Origin: Lethocerus indicus
Taxonomy: Eukaryota > Arthropoda > Insecta > Hemiptera > Belostomatidae
Length of the DNA: 64,000 nucleotides
Direction of reading: 5' to 3'
NCBI GenBank assembly: GCA_019843655.1
Contig: JACDQD010000006.1
Coordinates: 17,006,246-17,070,245, forward strand
Part shown: one piece after another, positions 1 through 14,400 of the stretch
How the letters are laid out: every line of letters starts with the position of its first letter
Numbering within the stretch: position 1 is the first letter of the stretch
Notes under the pieces: generated by a model
Databases searched by the model: none
What the model was told of the DNA's origin: nothing
Seen by the model: the letters and a program-made list of their open reading frames with translations, nothing else
Program-made: the position numbers and the translations under genes

Positions 1-2995
1 GTACAACCATCCGAAGTGGCTCACGTTAACAGCGCTCGAGTACCAATTACGTCGTATATGCGATGAATGCAAATTGCGTCCGAAGTGCGTGATTGATTGC
101 GTATGACTGCGAGCCTGAGTACGAAGTGTGATTCACAATATTGTAACTTGCAGGATTATTATTCCAACATGACAAATATCTTACTGAATAGCAGTATCCT
201 TGTATATCATACATCTGCAGAAAGTTCCTCGGACCGGTAATCATTTATTAACCTAATTTTTATTTTGCAAACGGTATAAATTACCGTATAACCCGAACGT
301 ATGGGTTTATTGAAAATGAGACGAATTGTAACTTCTAAAAATGGGTTAGCAATATTTTGTGACAGAGTATTTATCAATAGCATTGACCTATTGATAGGAC
401 AACGACCACTAGAGCAACTTGGTTTTTTTAATCCTCCGTTAAATTTTGAACGTAATTACCGATTTGATTGTTTGTCTATTGTATTCATTGAACTTTTTGT
501 ATTTAAACCGTAAGCCAAAATTCATATCTCTAGAATGCGTGGGATCAGTTTTCTCTGGGGCACCGGTATAATCGACCTGCATATTTTTTCCAGCTTCCTC
601 CCAGCTATTGCACCAACCGAGTAGGACCCATTTATTTGTAGCCGATGGTTGTTGAAGAAGTATGCACTGAGAACTTTCAACGCTGTATTTTGCTGCAGTC
701 TTTGGCCGCAATTCAAGTTGTCATGAACAGAGCGTCTTCTCCTTCATTAAACATGTGCTATAATTTTTCAGCGGAGTCGAAAGAAAAATACGATGTTCAG
801 GAAAATAGGAACCCTCCGGTCTAATATGATTTTTTAATCCTTTTATAAATGAAGTACCACAAGAATGTATAAACACTGTTACTGCACAAAATTAGGTCGT
901 TGATCTAGAAGTAGAATAAAAAAGCTGCATAATTTGAACAATATACAATTAAAATTATATTCATTAATTAATAAGTTAATTATTTTTATTTCTTAGTACA
1001 ATTACTATTACCCTTAATTGAAAGTTCATGACGTGAACTTATTAATTATTCTACAGTAATTTTAGAAACTTGAATCATAAAATAGTTGAAACATAACCGG
1101 TAAATGGTTTCTCGGGGCGTTCTACTCCGAGATAAATGAGTTCTGGATAGGGCCCCAGGAGGAATCAAAGCGGATCACGCCCCAAATGTAAATCCAGGTG
1201 GAGGGAGAATTCAGTATTAGGGGTATGGGGAGGTTTGCCCGCTATATAAAAATTATGAGCCTTCGGCCCACCTGACTTCAAGAATGGGGCCCTAAGTCAA
1301 AAGTTATGCTTATAGATGAGTTTTCTCCGGCAAAAACTCTGGCATTTCTTCAACTCCGACCCGTGTTATATATAGAAAGTTTTATTGCCCTCTCCTATCC
1401 CCGCTTTTACACTTGCCCCTTTCTCCTGCCGGCACTTTTCGGAGCTAGCGCCATTTTTGAAACAATGAAAACTTGTTCCGGGCCGCATTTATTACTTTTT
1501 AAAACGGTTCGCCGATAACTTTTAGGGAAGCGGTGGCCCACGAGAATAAATATCCGAGGACTACATTAGTATAGCTAGAGCCGATAATTTATAAATCGTT
1601 CCTTCAGAGAACATAGATAGCATTTAATCATTTCATCCCGTCATTTCAAAATTAATTTAATTTTCGATAAGATAAAACTCTACTTTTTAGCGAAAAAAAC
1701 TCTGTTAATCAAGACTTTATTCTATTATTTCACGACGATATAAACACCTCCGAAGTTGTCCCCTCTTGGGCAATTTTAAAAACTTGTAGTGACGTTTACT
1801 CGGGAGCCGGCGGAGAAGTCACCTTCGTTAGACCCACCTTAATCGGGTTAAAAGTTGAATTTAAAATTTACTTCCCATCCGGTTACATTATGTTCCAGGT
1901 GGGTGGTCCTTGCCACACTAAATTCAGGTCAAACCGGCTGCATTAAACATAAAGAGAGAGACAATGAGAATATATTCACTCGGCTGTTTAGAATGAACCG
2001 TGGTCCAATAATGAAAATAACAATAATAAATAATATTGAACATAATTAAGTGCAATAATAGCAATGGTTCCCTCAATTTGGGAGGGTTTACACAGGGCGT
2101 ACACATTGGCTGTCCCGGGCGGGGGAGCGAAGTTACCAACTGGCAAATTCCAGCACGGTAATTTCAGCCGCTGGGCGTAAACTGTAGAGCAATCTAAAAT
2201 GTCGGAGACAGCGTGTTAAACTGCTCAGCTTCCGCGGCCCCTGTTTTATTTAAATTAAATTCTGTTTTATGAATATTAGCACTATAGTAATTTATCTGGA
2301 GATATCAAGTGAAGAACTTCTATAACTCTGTTCCTGACTGTGCATTATTCAGTACTGTTCATTTAGGTACTTTTCTAATACTTTATTATATCATAGCACT
2401 TATTAAAAGAGTAATTAATGCAAAGTACCCATCTTTAGTTGTACTATGAATTGTTGCTTATACATTGTTAGATTGTACTGAACATTATCCTAGCTCGTGT
2501 AACAGACTTTATGTAATTTTTGTATAAATATATATATATTTATTATAAATATGTGTTTATATAAATGTATGTATATACGTATATATTCTATAATTAACAC
2601 AATATGGACAGAAAAATTTTAAATAAATGTTACTTTTGTCTCCCTTTAATTTTTTTTGGAGAAACGTTATCTTCAAGTATTATCGTATTATTTATCGAGT
2701 ATTTATTAGCATTATTAAATAGTGTAATAAATAAAATAATCGGAGAAATAATTTTACGTCTAGGATTTTTACACCACAATGCTTCTTGAAAAGCAAAGAT
2801 TTAGGGGTAAAATGTGAACTTCCTCTGCGGTATTTGTCTCACTGGAACTGTACCAAGGCGTGTAACCCGGTTCCAAATGAAAAAAATACAGTTATAGAAA
2901 ATGTTTCTTGTGTTATAAATTAATAAAAACCATTTTTGTAAAACCTCAATGCTAGAGTTAAGTTAAAAATTTACATTAAAACATGAATTTTAATT
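1..2995. other. No gene seen
   Basis: AT-rich DNA with a GC-rich patch at about 1090-1550. Open frames are at most 90 codons and match nothing I recognise. Confidence 0.6.
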
Positions 2996-3242
2996 ACCGT
3001 AGATTTCGTTTGTTTTTGTCTCCTCTCGATGTTTGGTTATTTGCTGGACCGGTTTCGGCTGCTCGCCATCTTCAGTAGCGGTGTTAGTCACTTTTTACAC
3101 TTTGGATGTTTTTTGGGCTTCCCCACTGCACTGTCACTGTCATTTGTACTGTAACGCGCTATATATACGGCGCTAATACTAAAATGTAAGGCAGACCTTT
3201 GTTGCGGGCTAGTATTAGATGCGCTGTACCATTGAAACTAGG
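2996..3242 (+). mobile_element. Foldback element, left-arm half copy
   Basis: It starts ACCGTAGATTTCGT and runs through the arm (CTCCTCTCG, GACCGGTTTCGGCTGCTCGCC, TTCAGTAGCGGTGTTAGTCAC) and the core (CTAATACTAAAATGTAAG, GTTGCGGGCTAGTATTAG, CATTGAAACTAG). The second inverted arm is missing. It has diverged by scattered substitutions from the copies at 36-50 kb. Confidence 0.85.
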
Positions 3243-6200
3243 ATCGTAGAAAGTAGAAATGGACTCTACTATGGAAGATAAGGAGTATAATCTTTCCAGT
3301 AAATATGTTCTGTGATTTGTTATTATACTGTAAAACGAATTAATGTCAACTGAAAAGCTGCGCAATCTGAATTTATGGCAAGATTTTCAAATAAATACAT
3401 TCCAGCTAAGATAACTGCCGGTGCTAGTATCAATATTTAAGTATGATATTATTTATATATTATTTTTACCTTCTTCCTTAACCGATATTGTTGGTACTAC
3501 GCTCAAATTCGAAATATGGCGCACATATTGAGAGGAGGGGGTTATTCCTGTGGGAGGCGCTAACGTTTGCCTCGTATTTGGGCGACGAAAATGTTTCAGC
3601 ATTTGGGACGGAATTGTTGCGGCGCTGTGTTGTGGACCAACTGCCGGAAAATTGTGCCCCTTTCAAAGAGCCTTGTCGCCGCCACCTCGCGGAATTCGTT
3701 TATCAATTTTTTTTGCCGCCGTTCCCGCCCATACAAAGAACATAAATCAAATGCCTCGAACGATCAAATTTTCAGCACTACCAACAGATCGAACACGTGA
3801 ACCGCGAAGATTTCACCGATACGAGCGAAAATAAAGTGGATTAAAACACCCAATTTTTAATATTTACTAACTTGGAATTGAAATCCTAAAGTTTACTAAT
3901 AATAATGCAACTTAAGTTATTATTTTCAAGTCCCCGTTTCCAGTATAGCTTTCGAAAACTGTCGAACCCTGCAAAAAGCGTTTCTTTACAATCAAAGATT
4001 CGGACAAGCCTTTAATACATAATTAAGCTCGGATAAGCCTTAATAGAATTTTAAGAATTAAAATTTATGATAATTGATGCAAACCAATGGAGAGGTTCAT
4101 TATTTATCTGTTTGGAAAAAAATAGGACGTCATAAAAACGAAAGCCTTGCCGGGCTTGTTCCTTTGTGCGGCTTCCGGATTGTTCCTTCCCGCTTTTATT
4201 CCCCCATTTTTTTTAGCCCAGCTAGAAGGACCGTTTCCTCGAATCCCATTTTTTCCCGGCTACAAATTTTGCCACGTAGGGTGTCTCGGAGAAACATCGG
4301 AGCCGGTTGGAGCTTTTTCATTGTGCGATTAGGTTCATTAGTTACCGTACCTGATAAAAAATGAGACGTAGGAAAGTATGACGACATAAGAGAACTAAAT
4401 TCAACTTGTATTATTCCAACGTTATAGAATTTTGCTGTTTTTCACTGTGATCTATTTTTTCGCCTATGATTTGTAAATCTTGAATAATACTAACCGGGAG
4501 AAGAAATTGCTCCTTTCTTCGATAATTCAAAAGAATGTTAGGGCGGTGTGTAGCATCAATTACAGTACATGTGTAAAAACAAACACAATTGACGATATTA
4601 ACGACTGTGCAATTGGTTGCAGCAAGTGAACAAATCACGAAAGGCCGGTTGTATAAATATGATTTCAAATGAATTCAGTCCGAAGACTGGGAAACGTAAC
4701 ATAAATAAGGGAAGCTTTTAATTTTCCGGTCGATTCAATATTTATTTTACTCCGAGAGCTGATTGATAATTTCGGAGGGAAGAATGAAATAACCAGGTTC
4801 CCTCTGACGGGTCATTACGGGCTATAAATCAACCACACACCCAACAGACCTCCCCTTCTAGTGAAGTAGAAGAAATGCCGTTTAACTACAAACCTGTATA
4901 AATAGAAGCGATTAACGTCGGGTTGATTTTGTTTGTACTTAAACAGATTAAACACTGAGTCCACCTTTGAAATTGTACAATTCGGTATTAAATTAGTTTC
5001 TAAGAACATATAAGATGAGAGAAAATTATAGTTCAAGAAATATACACGAATAATTACCGGCATTGTCGTAAATAATCGATATTGTTCTAGTTAAGAATAT
5101 GCCCTGTGTTCTAATTAAGTTGAACTAGGGAACACTACGCCCGTTTCTTTGTCGTGGCGACATTATAAATGCTCTCGGTTCTCATTTGCAGCGAACTACA
5201 ACAATCATTAATTATTCAAAGCCCGAGCGAAAAGTTGAAATACGAAACGCATTTTTCATTGCAGAAAAAATGACCGCCCACACAGTCATTAATTCCAACG
5301 TGACGAGAATGGAAAATCTTAATAAAACCGTGTTCACATTTCACAGACGAATATCCGATTATTAAGCGGCTATTATTATATTGGAAATAATTCTAGTAAT
5401 AATGCATGTCAGCTGTATTATCAGAATTATATATTATTATTAATAAATTATTTAATCGTTTATCGTATCCTCCAGTTATATCGTTGCTTGTCTCTTCTGT
5501 ATGTACTCAATACACAAGACAAAATCTTGTCAATAATAAGGCTGCGATGTCCCAGGTAAAATGAAGATCTCGGAGGGCAAAAATCCTAGTATTCATGCCT
5601 ATTGACACAGGACCGCTTTTCTTCAAGAAATTAGGAAATTGCTGTTTAATTTCAGGAGCATAACAGACCTTCTTTAGCTCTAAGGATGCGAAATAATAAT
5701 AGCACAAGAAGTAAGACTGCATAAATACACGATTATGTACTTCCGAACGCTACCTACTGGTCAGGATTAAAATTTTTTCTATCCAAAAAGTTTTATTATT
5801 AGCTGAAGGTGGCTGCTTTTGAGGAGGCGCTGTTAAAAAGCAGGCCCCAGTAAGTAGGGAAGGGGGTCGAGGGCAGCTAATCTGAAAAGGGAGTGGGGCA
5901 AAGCTTCTTATCATGCTTCACCTCGACGGAGCCCTTTATCTCCCGTTCATCCTTCCACCCCCTCCCTTACCGCTACCCCTAACCACCCACCCCCCTGGCA
6001 ACCACTCGCTTTTATTCCCTCTCATTGTATAGCGCTACTTCCCCCTCCAAAAGCTCTCAGCACTACTACCACCAATAAAAGCCCTTCGATCCTCAAGGCG
6101 TTATCTATAGACTCTCCCCTCTTAATCTGGAATCCTATTAATAGAGAGCAACCGAAAATATGTTTAATAACACTGTGCCGATTATTGAATGAAGAGAGTT

Positions 6201-8749
6201 ATCTGTGGGTTGATGGAATTGGTACTGGACAGGTAAAAATCGATGTGGATATTTCAAATCGATTTTAGGGAATCTCACTCAGCTAGAGGTGGAAAGACTA
6301 TGTCGGTCGGCAATGCACCGTTACATTCCTCCTGTGACTGATTTAAGTAGATATAAATGGAGTAGCTAGTGAATTATTCAAAGACTCGTGTTACTAAACG
6401 GATTAGCTTGAGATGCATATGTGCTAATATTATTCACGGCGGGGGTGAAACTACAATAGAAGGATCAACAGATACTAGAGGTAAGGCCGCGCGAAGGTGT
6501 AAGTAGAGGTTAGCCCCTGCCTCTCGTGAAGGGCGATATAAAGGGATGTACAATGGCAACAAGATAGGATTTTTCAACAAGTGATGTCACAAAATCTTCA
6601 GGTCGTAAACTAAATAGGACAATATGATCAATTGTAGCAAATAAGTAAAAACATTAGATAAATTGAAATAATGATAGCATTAGATAACTGTAGCTATTAG
6701 CTAGTTACATTGTTGTTGTAACATTGCTCTACAAATTTGTTTATTATATGTAAGTACCAAAGAAGCCGGTATCAACTTTATTTTTATGTCTGGCAATTTT
6801 ATCCCGGTCGCCCCCATTATTTTGGTTTGAGACTTAAATGAATTTCTCGTTGGGCGTGGGGTTCGGAACCCATAGTACAATGGTCCGCCCAATTGTTGGC
6901 CTCGAGGTTCTTCGTTTGAGGGTGTGCCGCCCCCTCACTCCCACCACGGCGAACAATGGCCGGCAGTTCATTGTTGTAAGTTGGATCCTACTCCTCACAC
7001 AGCCCAACCCCGAGCCATAAACCTGTTCATTTCCATTTCTAATTCGGTGCCACCTCTCTTCTCTTAACCCTGATAAATTTGTATTCAATTTAAATACCAT
7101 TAAACGCCGGCTGTTGGCGGAGCGTTAGCGAGTTCCATAAGAGGGACCCCAAATACGATTCCAGCCAAATACTGCCAAATCCGGCTCGTTCTGCTTGCTC
7201 ATTCGTTCAGGCACATTGTTTAAATCAATGCAACAAGTAAAAAACACTGCGCGTACATATTTCATTGTCTATTTATATTCTATATATGTTAAGAGAAGCA
7301 CATTGCCGAACCCAGCCAAAATCAGGGGAAACGCTCACTGATAAAGTACAGATACAGTTATAATAAACCCCTATGTCTGTACTATCAATGGGAAATAAAT
7401 TGAAAACATCTTTTAAAAATCCATAACTGAAAACTGAATAGATTTAATATATCTCACTAGACCAGGAACAAATAAAAATGAGTATAAAAAATATATATAC
7501 CTGAAAACTCTCGTGAAAAACTGAAAATCTTTTAATTTTGTTATTAATATTACATCAATTTAATTATAGTAGAATTTTCAGGTTTTATTTCCAAAATAAA
7601 TTTTATTTTTTCCCATTGTGTAAAAACTGATTTATGTTTTACTGTTTTCAGGGGTTGTTTTCATTTATTATTAATTCTAACTACGTTTTTGCAGGCGTTT
7701 ACTCGGAATACGTTTCCTTGGAAAAGTTCACGCCATATTTTCATCAGTCAGTTTTGTACACATTCGTGTTTAATTTCGGAGAGTATTTAACAATTCCATT
7801 AGCATTTAAAGGTTTTTCATACTCGGCTTGTTGATAAAACGAAATGTTTTTTATATATACAACACTAAAACAATAATCAATTCAGTAAATAATTTTCTCT
7901 TAGCCCATGAACGTTCGTTCTGATTTTACAAACTGTGTAAAAGTAACATATGATAGATATGACTGGAAATTGAATTAAATATTCCTGCAAGTTCTTTTTT
8001 AGGCACCTGCGAGATCACAAACGACGACTGAAATTTACATCCTTAATTTGGCAAATAATGTTGAATAGTAAATTGCTCCAATTTACAAAACACAAACTGA
8101 ATTTTCATTGAAGAATACACTTACGTATGTATGAATACGATAATAAATCATACTTGATTATAAATTATGTTTTATATGAGCAAATCTCGCTTCCTTTTTT
8201 ATAATCGTAGGAACTTTTCTGCCTCCTACAAAGGGAGAGATCTCCATCGTAATTTTACAACTCGAAATGGCGATTTTTAAAACCAAACTTTCCATAATTT
8301 TGCGGTTTATTACTTGGGTGGTAAATCTGCGGAAGATTCCGCGGTGGGACACAGCCTTGAGAAAAGATTTCTTTTTTTGAAAACGCTCAGTTTTTCTTTC
8401 TCTCGGGCAGGCGCTGAATTAACCTTAAGCCTACTTAAGAAGTGACTTATGCTCCTGTGTAGAGCAAGGCCAAGTTCCCGAGGACAAACATCGCAAGGCC
8501 TGCTTCCCTTCGCAACTTTTCTTAATTTATGCCTACTTAATGCCTTACCCTCTGAATATATTTGACCGCCTAGCGTGAAATAGTCAGTTCATAGACTTGA
8601 TTAGTAGTCACATTAAATTGTATCTTAAACTCTTGGGCTGAAAGCAGTTATGAATTATAGAATGGCGAGAGCTGAAAGATCATAAACAGAGCGTCCACAA
8701 TTTTTTGAACGCCTTTAATGAGTTTGAATTGAATAAACAGCGACCTTAC
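3243..8749. other. No gene seen; GC-rich islands
   Basis: GC-rich islands near 3520-3740, 4140-4330, 5850-6120 and 6840-7020 stand out from AT-rich surroundings. The open frames in them run on several frames at once, as expected from low stop-codon density, and show no domain signature. Confidence 0.6.
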
Positions 8750-8923
8750 TTTCGTTAGTCCAAGAATATCTAGATATTTTGTAATAGGTAAGTAGTTCAG
8801 GGAATCCATTGAATTATGAGAAATGTCTACTAGATAGATATTTGGAGATAATCTGACTTTATGGAGGAACTTCAACTCGTTACCCTTCGACCACACGGGA
8901 TTGCCAGTAAGCAATTTTATTTC
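8750..8923 (-). CDS. Candidate leucine-rich-repeat exon, isolated
   Basis: A 174-base frame lies between an acceptor (GGAACATAG) and the donor AAA|GTAAGG, phase 0 at both ends. It encodes EIKLLTGNPVWSKGNELKFL, HKVRLSPNIYLVDISHNSMD and SLNYLPITKYLDILGLTK. The segment YLVDISHNSMDSLNYLP fits the SDS22-type LRR consensus (L-x-x-L-D-L-S-x-N-x-I-x-x-L-x-x-L), and the segments before and after read as neighbouring repeats. A stop lies directly upstream of the acceptor in frame, as expected for an internal exon. I found no partner exon within several kilobases. It could be one exon of a gene with long introns, an old pseudo-exon, or chance. Confidence 0.35.
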
Positions 8924-10446
8924 CTATGTTCCAAAAGGACTGGACCATGTCGATGTAATGAAATATATTTAACAGCATTATGACTCATTATTAAAATGCT
9001 ATTATATAAGAAATATGCATTTCATCTCTAAAGATTCTTTTATATAAAAGTATTTGGCAAATACGAAATAAATTAAATGACATGTATAATTAATTAAGTA
9101 ATAATTAAATTACATCGAGTGTAAATAACAAAACGAACTTATATAACTTATGTTATATTAATACAACAAAAGAAATATTTCCGTTAATTAAAAATGTCAT
9201 AATTCTTTTCCTCCATTAATTATTAACATTAATGCTTTAATTATTTAATTGTATAACGTATAAAATATTGTTATTTTGTACCTCTTGTACGTGATAAATT
9301 TATAATAGATTAAGGATTTATTAGAAGATATAAATCAATTTTGAAAGCAGAGTAATATGTCATAAACCTATTCACAATATTTCGTAAAGGTACCACGTAC
9401 ATATTAGGCAGTAGTATTTTAGGGAGTGCCCCAAATGACGGCGTTGATTGATTTATGATAGGGAGAATATCTGGCGTCGGGCTACCGAAAGCGGGGCTAC
9501 TGCGGCTCTTGAACATTCCGAAATTCGTTTGCTCCGATCGCCCGGAATGAAATCGACAAATGCCGTCCGGTCATGCCTGATATAATTCCTTGAAATATTT
9601 GGTCTTCGTGCCAGTCGAAATCCACTAGAATTCTATTCGTTGTATTCAAAGTCCGAGACACTTGAACAAGAAAAAGTCGGTGCATACACTGAACTTATTT
9701 ATTTATATTGCCGCTTTTTAGGTTGTAGATATAAAAATAGGTCGTAAAATAATTGCTGCGGAGAGAATGAACTGGGTTATCAACAACTTATAACAATTTA
9801 TAACGGATGCAAGGAATTATTTCTTAACTCTAATATTTAAAACGTTCTCATTGGACGTTACTATCCTGACGTTGATTATCACCTTTTGTTTTAAATTACA
9901 GAATGTTTAGTACACATTTGTTGCCTTTTAAATTCTTATTAATGATATCATGGTTTTGTGGTACGAATGGTCGAGGTCAATTTCCTTCTATAAAAGGGCC
10001 TGGCTGTTTATTTATTCTGCGCCGATACATACTCGGTTAGAGTTCAGTATAAATGTAAAATTTACGGTTTCAATAAACAGTAGCCATCGTGTCGGGGGGA
10101 CTGTCCTTTTTGCATATGCTAGTTTATTGTGAGCGGTCAAAAGGTTGGTGCGGGGGTGGGGACAACACGGCCGCCCGTCACTTGATGTACGGCCGTCTAT
10201 TAACTTCGGTTAATGGGTTCATTATCTCTCAAAGTTTGATATGGCGTAGAGGGGGCGATTGGCGGTGCGGGGAGCTCTCTAAACCAGTAAATTGGGCAGT
10301 ATCGGTGACCCCCCCCCCACACTTTGTGTGTACTTGGGATTAGGCCCGATCGGCCACTCACCGGTCCCCCTACATATTTGACATAGCACAAATTCCGCGA
10401 CCAGACACGCCCCGTAACCGTAACACATTTTCATTAGTTTAAAATA

Positions 10447-10843
10447 CCTGTTTTGTGGTCCGCGAGGGATTGGAATACCGTAGATTTCGTGTGTGTCTGT
10501 CTCCTCTCGCCGGTTTGGTCTTTCGCTAGATCGGTTTCGGCTGCTCGCCATCTTCAGTACCGTATTTAGTCACTTTTAGCAGTTTGGATGTTTTTTGGCC
10601 ATCATCACTGCACTGGCACTGTTACTTGTGCTGTACGGCGCACCGAATACTATCCCGCAGCAAAGGTCTGTCTTACATTTTTGTATTAGAGCCTTACAGT
10701 ACAAGTGACAGTGAGGATGCCCTAAACACATCAAAAGTGCCAAAGTGACTAACACCGCTACTGAAGATGGCGACCAGCTGAAACCGGTCTAGCAAAAAAC
10801 CAAACCAGCGAGAGGAGACAGAAACACAAGAAATCTACAGTAA
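10447..10843 (+). mobile_element. Foldback element with both inverted arms
   Basis: The left end is CCTGTTTTGTGGTCCGCGAGG and the right arm ends in AAATCTACAGTAAA. Both arms are recognisable around a core holding GCAGCAAAGGTCTGTCTTACA. The outermost piece of the right end is lost. The left flank GTTTAAAATA recurs beside other copies, so the true terminus may lie about ten bases further out. It contains no coding capacity. Confidence 0.88.
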
Positions 10844-11395
10844 ATTGAAAATGACCCCAGATCAGGGCATGATCGTGTCACTTTATTTATATATACCGGA
10901 CAATCGTCCTGTGTTCCGCCAGTAAGCATTTTAACCTGTAGAAATATTTGTTGAGATTATATATTTTTACCATATATATTGTTCCTAATTGAACGGTTGA
11001 GCTTCCCCAGGGCTTACCGGCATAGCCTGCCATCTGCTTATCACAAAACAGGTAAAATCTAGAGTAAACTGAGCTGTGGTGCGTTACCGTCCCTTTGTCG
11101 GTAAGAAAAATATGGCTGGTAGCGGGATTAGCAAGATTCGATCTGGACACTTTATAATAATAGAAGCACTGTTTTTCTTCTAGCATCTTCGCTGGCGGCG
11201 TGATTGGCCTAATCGTGCGGGAGCAGGTGGCGTTCGGCGTAATGCCTCGCGAGATGGTTTGAAACAACGACACCGATTAGGCTGAGAAGAGCGCGGGCGT
11301 GCGACTACCCTGTACACTCGGTCCTGAAGATCGCAGCCGAGAAATTAATTAGCGCCGGGAGTAATTTAAAGTTTCGGCCTAATGTTTATATCTCG

Positions 11396-11422
11396 TGAGG
11401 AGGAGGCGGAGGTGGAGGAGGT
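11396..11422. repeat. Imperfect (GAG)n tract
   Basis: GAGGAGGAGGCGGAGGTGGAG is an interrupted purine-rich trinucleotide repeat within a GC-rich island. Confidence 0.85.
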
Positions 11423-14400
11423 ACCGCCCAGGGCCGGTTCAAAATGATAATACTAAAAGTTTGACACTTGGCGGGAGGGAACATCACAAGTTAATGAGCG
11501 CCGGCGGGTCCTCGAGAAGTGCGCCTTTACTAAGTGCAACCCCCTCCCCCCACCATTGGCTTTATTACAAAAGCCGAGGGTATTAGTACTAATACGCGGC
11601 TAAGCGTCGGCATCATCATCATAACTGATTATTGTCAGCCATATTGTGCTCCTCTTTTCAATCCAGATTAAGCGATACCGTAAACGCCGAATCCACCCCC
11701 TTATAAACATCCTACAGAAATTTGAATTTTTAATCCATTATCTCCGGAAATATTGCTATGCCACCTAATTTTAAAATATTTAATTCTTAGTGAGTTTGTA
11801 TAGTGCTGTTAGCGGGAAAAGGCGGAATTTATTAAAAATTACAAATGCACGAAACCACACCGGCGTGTCTTAAATCCGATCATGTATTCAACGCGCTATT
11901 TTGTTTTATTTATGGCTGAAATTGTAGACGGTTTTATACCCTCGACTGCATCAAACTGTGATCATTCGCGGTCTCTTTATTGTAGTCATATACACGTAGG
12001 AGGGGATGCGCGGACGCTAGAAAGGCCATATTTTTCGTATCGGTCGCGGGGACACGTGTCAAATGCAAATGCTTGTTTTAAATTCATTAGACAGAGATGA
12101 ACTCGAGGGACAACAAGGTGTTCTGTATTCATTGTACGCGACGTCATAACAAACAGCTCCAATAACAGAGGCTAAAACCAATAGAATGCAAAACAGCCGC
12201 ACGCAGTACAGCCTCCCTTCTAATAATAAATGTAACATCACAGGCGAACACTTTCCGAATAAAATGTGAAATTCATTATTAGAGAGTGTAATTCATAAGT
12301 AATTACTTAAGAACATACTAAAGCTACGTTGCTCTATTGCTTAAGTTTTCTCGCTTGTTTGGTCTTAGTTCGATTCGGCCCTTTCTTCTGTACCCAGGAG
12401 CATTATGGGCTACGGATGGTTAGAACATTGAAAACAGGAAAATACTGTTTGTATTCCTTTCAAATCTAATTAAAAAAGATCAATTGAAATAGAGAAATGT
12501 TAATGGAGTAAATTATAATATATTTTGCAAGTTGTCCAATACGGGGTCGGTTGGGTGACGTCGGTGGGTGACAAACACTTTGGACTTTGTATTGAAGAGC
12601 GTCAGACTTGAGAACGGGTTCAGTGTGTGTTGGGGGTGGAGTGGGGTTGGGCGTTCTTATCTGAGCGAGCTCCGCCTTTGAAATGTTGACACAAGGGTTG
12701 GAGGCACTCGCCACTTGCTACTTGGTACTTGGTGCTTGGCGCTCGCTTGGTGCCATCCCGTGAATATTTGAAAGCTCCTTCGGCGCTGAGCCCTTAGCGT
12801 TGCCGGCGTGACGCTCATCCTCCACCCCCCTCGCCATGTATCCATCCGAAATGAAACTCCGTTCGATCAAAATATAGGGCTCTATATATCGAATTTTGGG
12901 GTGTGACAAAATATATAAAAGTTTAAGACAGACAAATGCGGCGATGAATACCCACATAAATAACACGCATATATTTATATAACGTAATTGTTTGAAACAA
13001 ATCAATTGCATTGTAAGGTGAAGAATGTTGGGCAAATTCAAAGTTGATGTTACACTCTGTGAAAATATTTATTTAAACCGGTTGCAGCTTCCCAATGCAC
13101 TGGAAAAATTCTTGAAACAATTTCGGATTATACTGTTGTGACATTCTGAAATCCTATTTACATATAAACGGATTTTGAGTCTTAATCTCAAATTTTTTCA
13201 ATTACAAAAGATCCGGGTTATTTCATAGTTATCTATGATAATGTTAAAAGGATTGCATCGGGCCGTCGGATCATATTTCAAACGGCGGAGAAATACTTTC
13301 TCAGCGCTAAACTCTTAGAGCGAGAGCCTCTTCGGACGGCTTAAAAGTGCGGAAAAATATTCAAGCCATATTTTATGGATATAATTCAGGGCGGAACGAG
13401 ATAGAAAGCTATATTTCCCGTTTTAATTTCCTTCGGGACCCATTCCAAATAATTTTACTTTTTCTTCTTGTGTATTTTTTAAAAGTGTACATACCGAATT
13501 TCTGGACGAAAGAAGAAATTCGGTTGGCGTACAGTTTTCTTCTGCACGCCGGATGAAGTCCATTGCTCAGCGTCCTAACATATTTTCTCTGGCGACTTAA
13601 AAAAATATAAATTACGGTATATTCTCCGGTTCTTTTTATATTGCATACAAAAAACGATTTGTGCATGACTATTTGAATTTTAGAAATTCCGTTGTATTTC
13701 TTAACAACGAAATAAAATAAAATACCTTCAAACTATCACACGTACGTTATAACTTTGTATTTGATTTCTTCCCATTTCCATCTTTACTAAGGTATGGCAC
13801 GTCCTTAGAGACTAACGATTACTGCAATTGTGTTACCCAACTTAAGTAACACATCTGACGTTAAGTAATGATCGTTGTTACGTGATGAATAGAAAGATAA
13901 CGAAAAAGGGAGAGAAAGAGACTAATTTCTTCTGTCTGAAGATTCAACAATTAATCATCCCACTGATTTATTTTGGTCAATTTAATCTTGTGTCTAATTT
14001 ATGAAGTTATGAAACAAAATTCAGAAAAAGTTTGGCTACTATTTGTTGAAAAATATTTACAAAAAAAGAACTATGTCCGGAACTTCACAAAACCTCGTGA
14101 GCTTAATAAAGCCTTCTGCAGGAAAAACAAAAAATTAACCTAATCTTTATCTAGTGTCAAACTTTTTCTGTTTTAATCAATTTCTAGATTGTGTTGTCAA
14201 TACATATAATTCCCCGTACCATAAAGTAATAATTGGATTGAATAAAAATCAAATTTCATTTGTTTTCCTGGTCACTTTCCTTAAAAAAGCAACCCCTTAT
14301 TATTCAGTGAAGGAAGCACTTCTCCTCGAGAGCCGGATATTGAACAAGAACCTCATGAATTACTAATCCAAGATGCTTAGCTCGGAATACAAAATATTAT

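Noticed and set aside
10887..11273. 128-codon minus-strand open frame next to a foldback copy
   Set aside because: No recognisable motif, and the composition shifts from GC-rich to AT-rich midway. A possible donor at 11017 is not supported by a partner exon.
12718..13041. 107-codon minus-strand frame with a transmembrane-like stretch
   Set aside because: Hydrophobic runs are common in translated AT-rich DNA; no upstream or downstream coding support.
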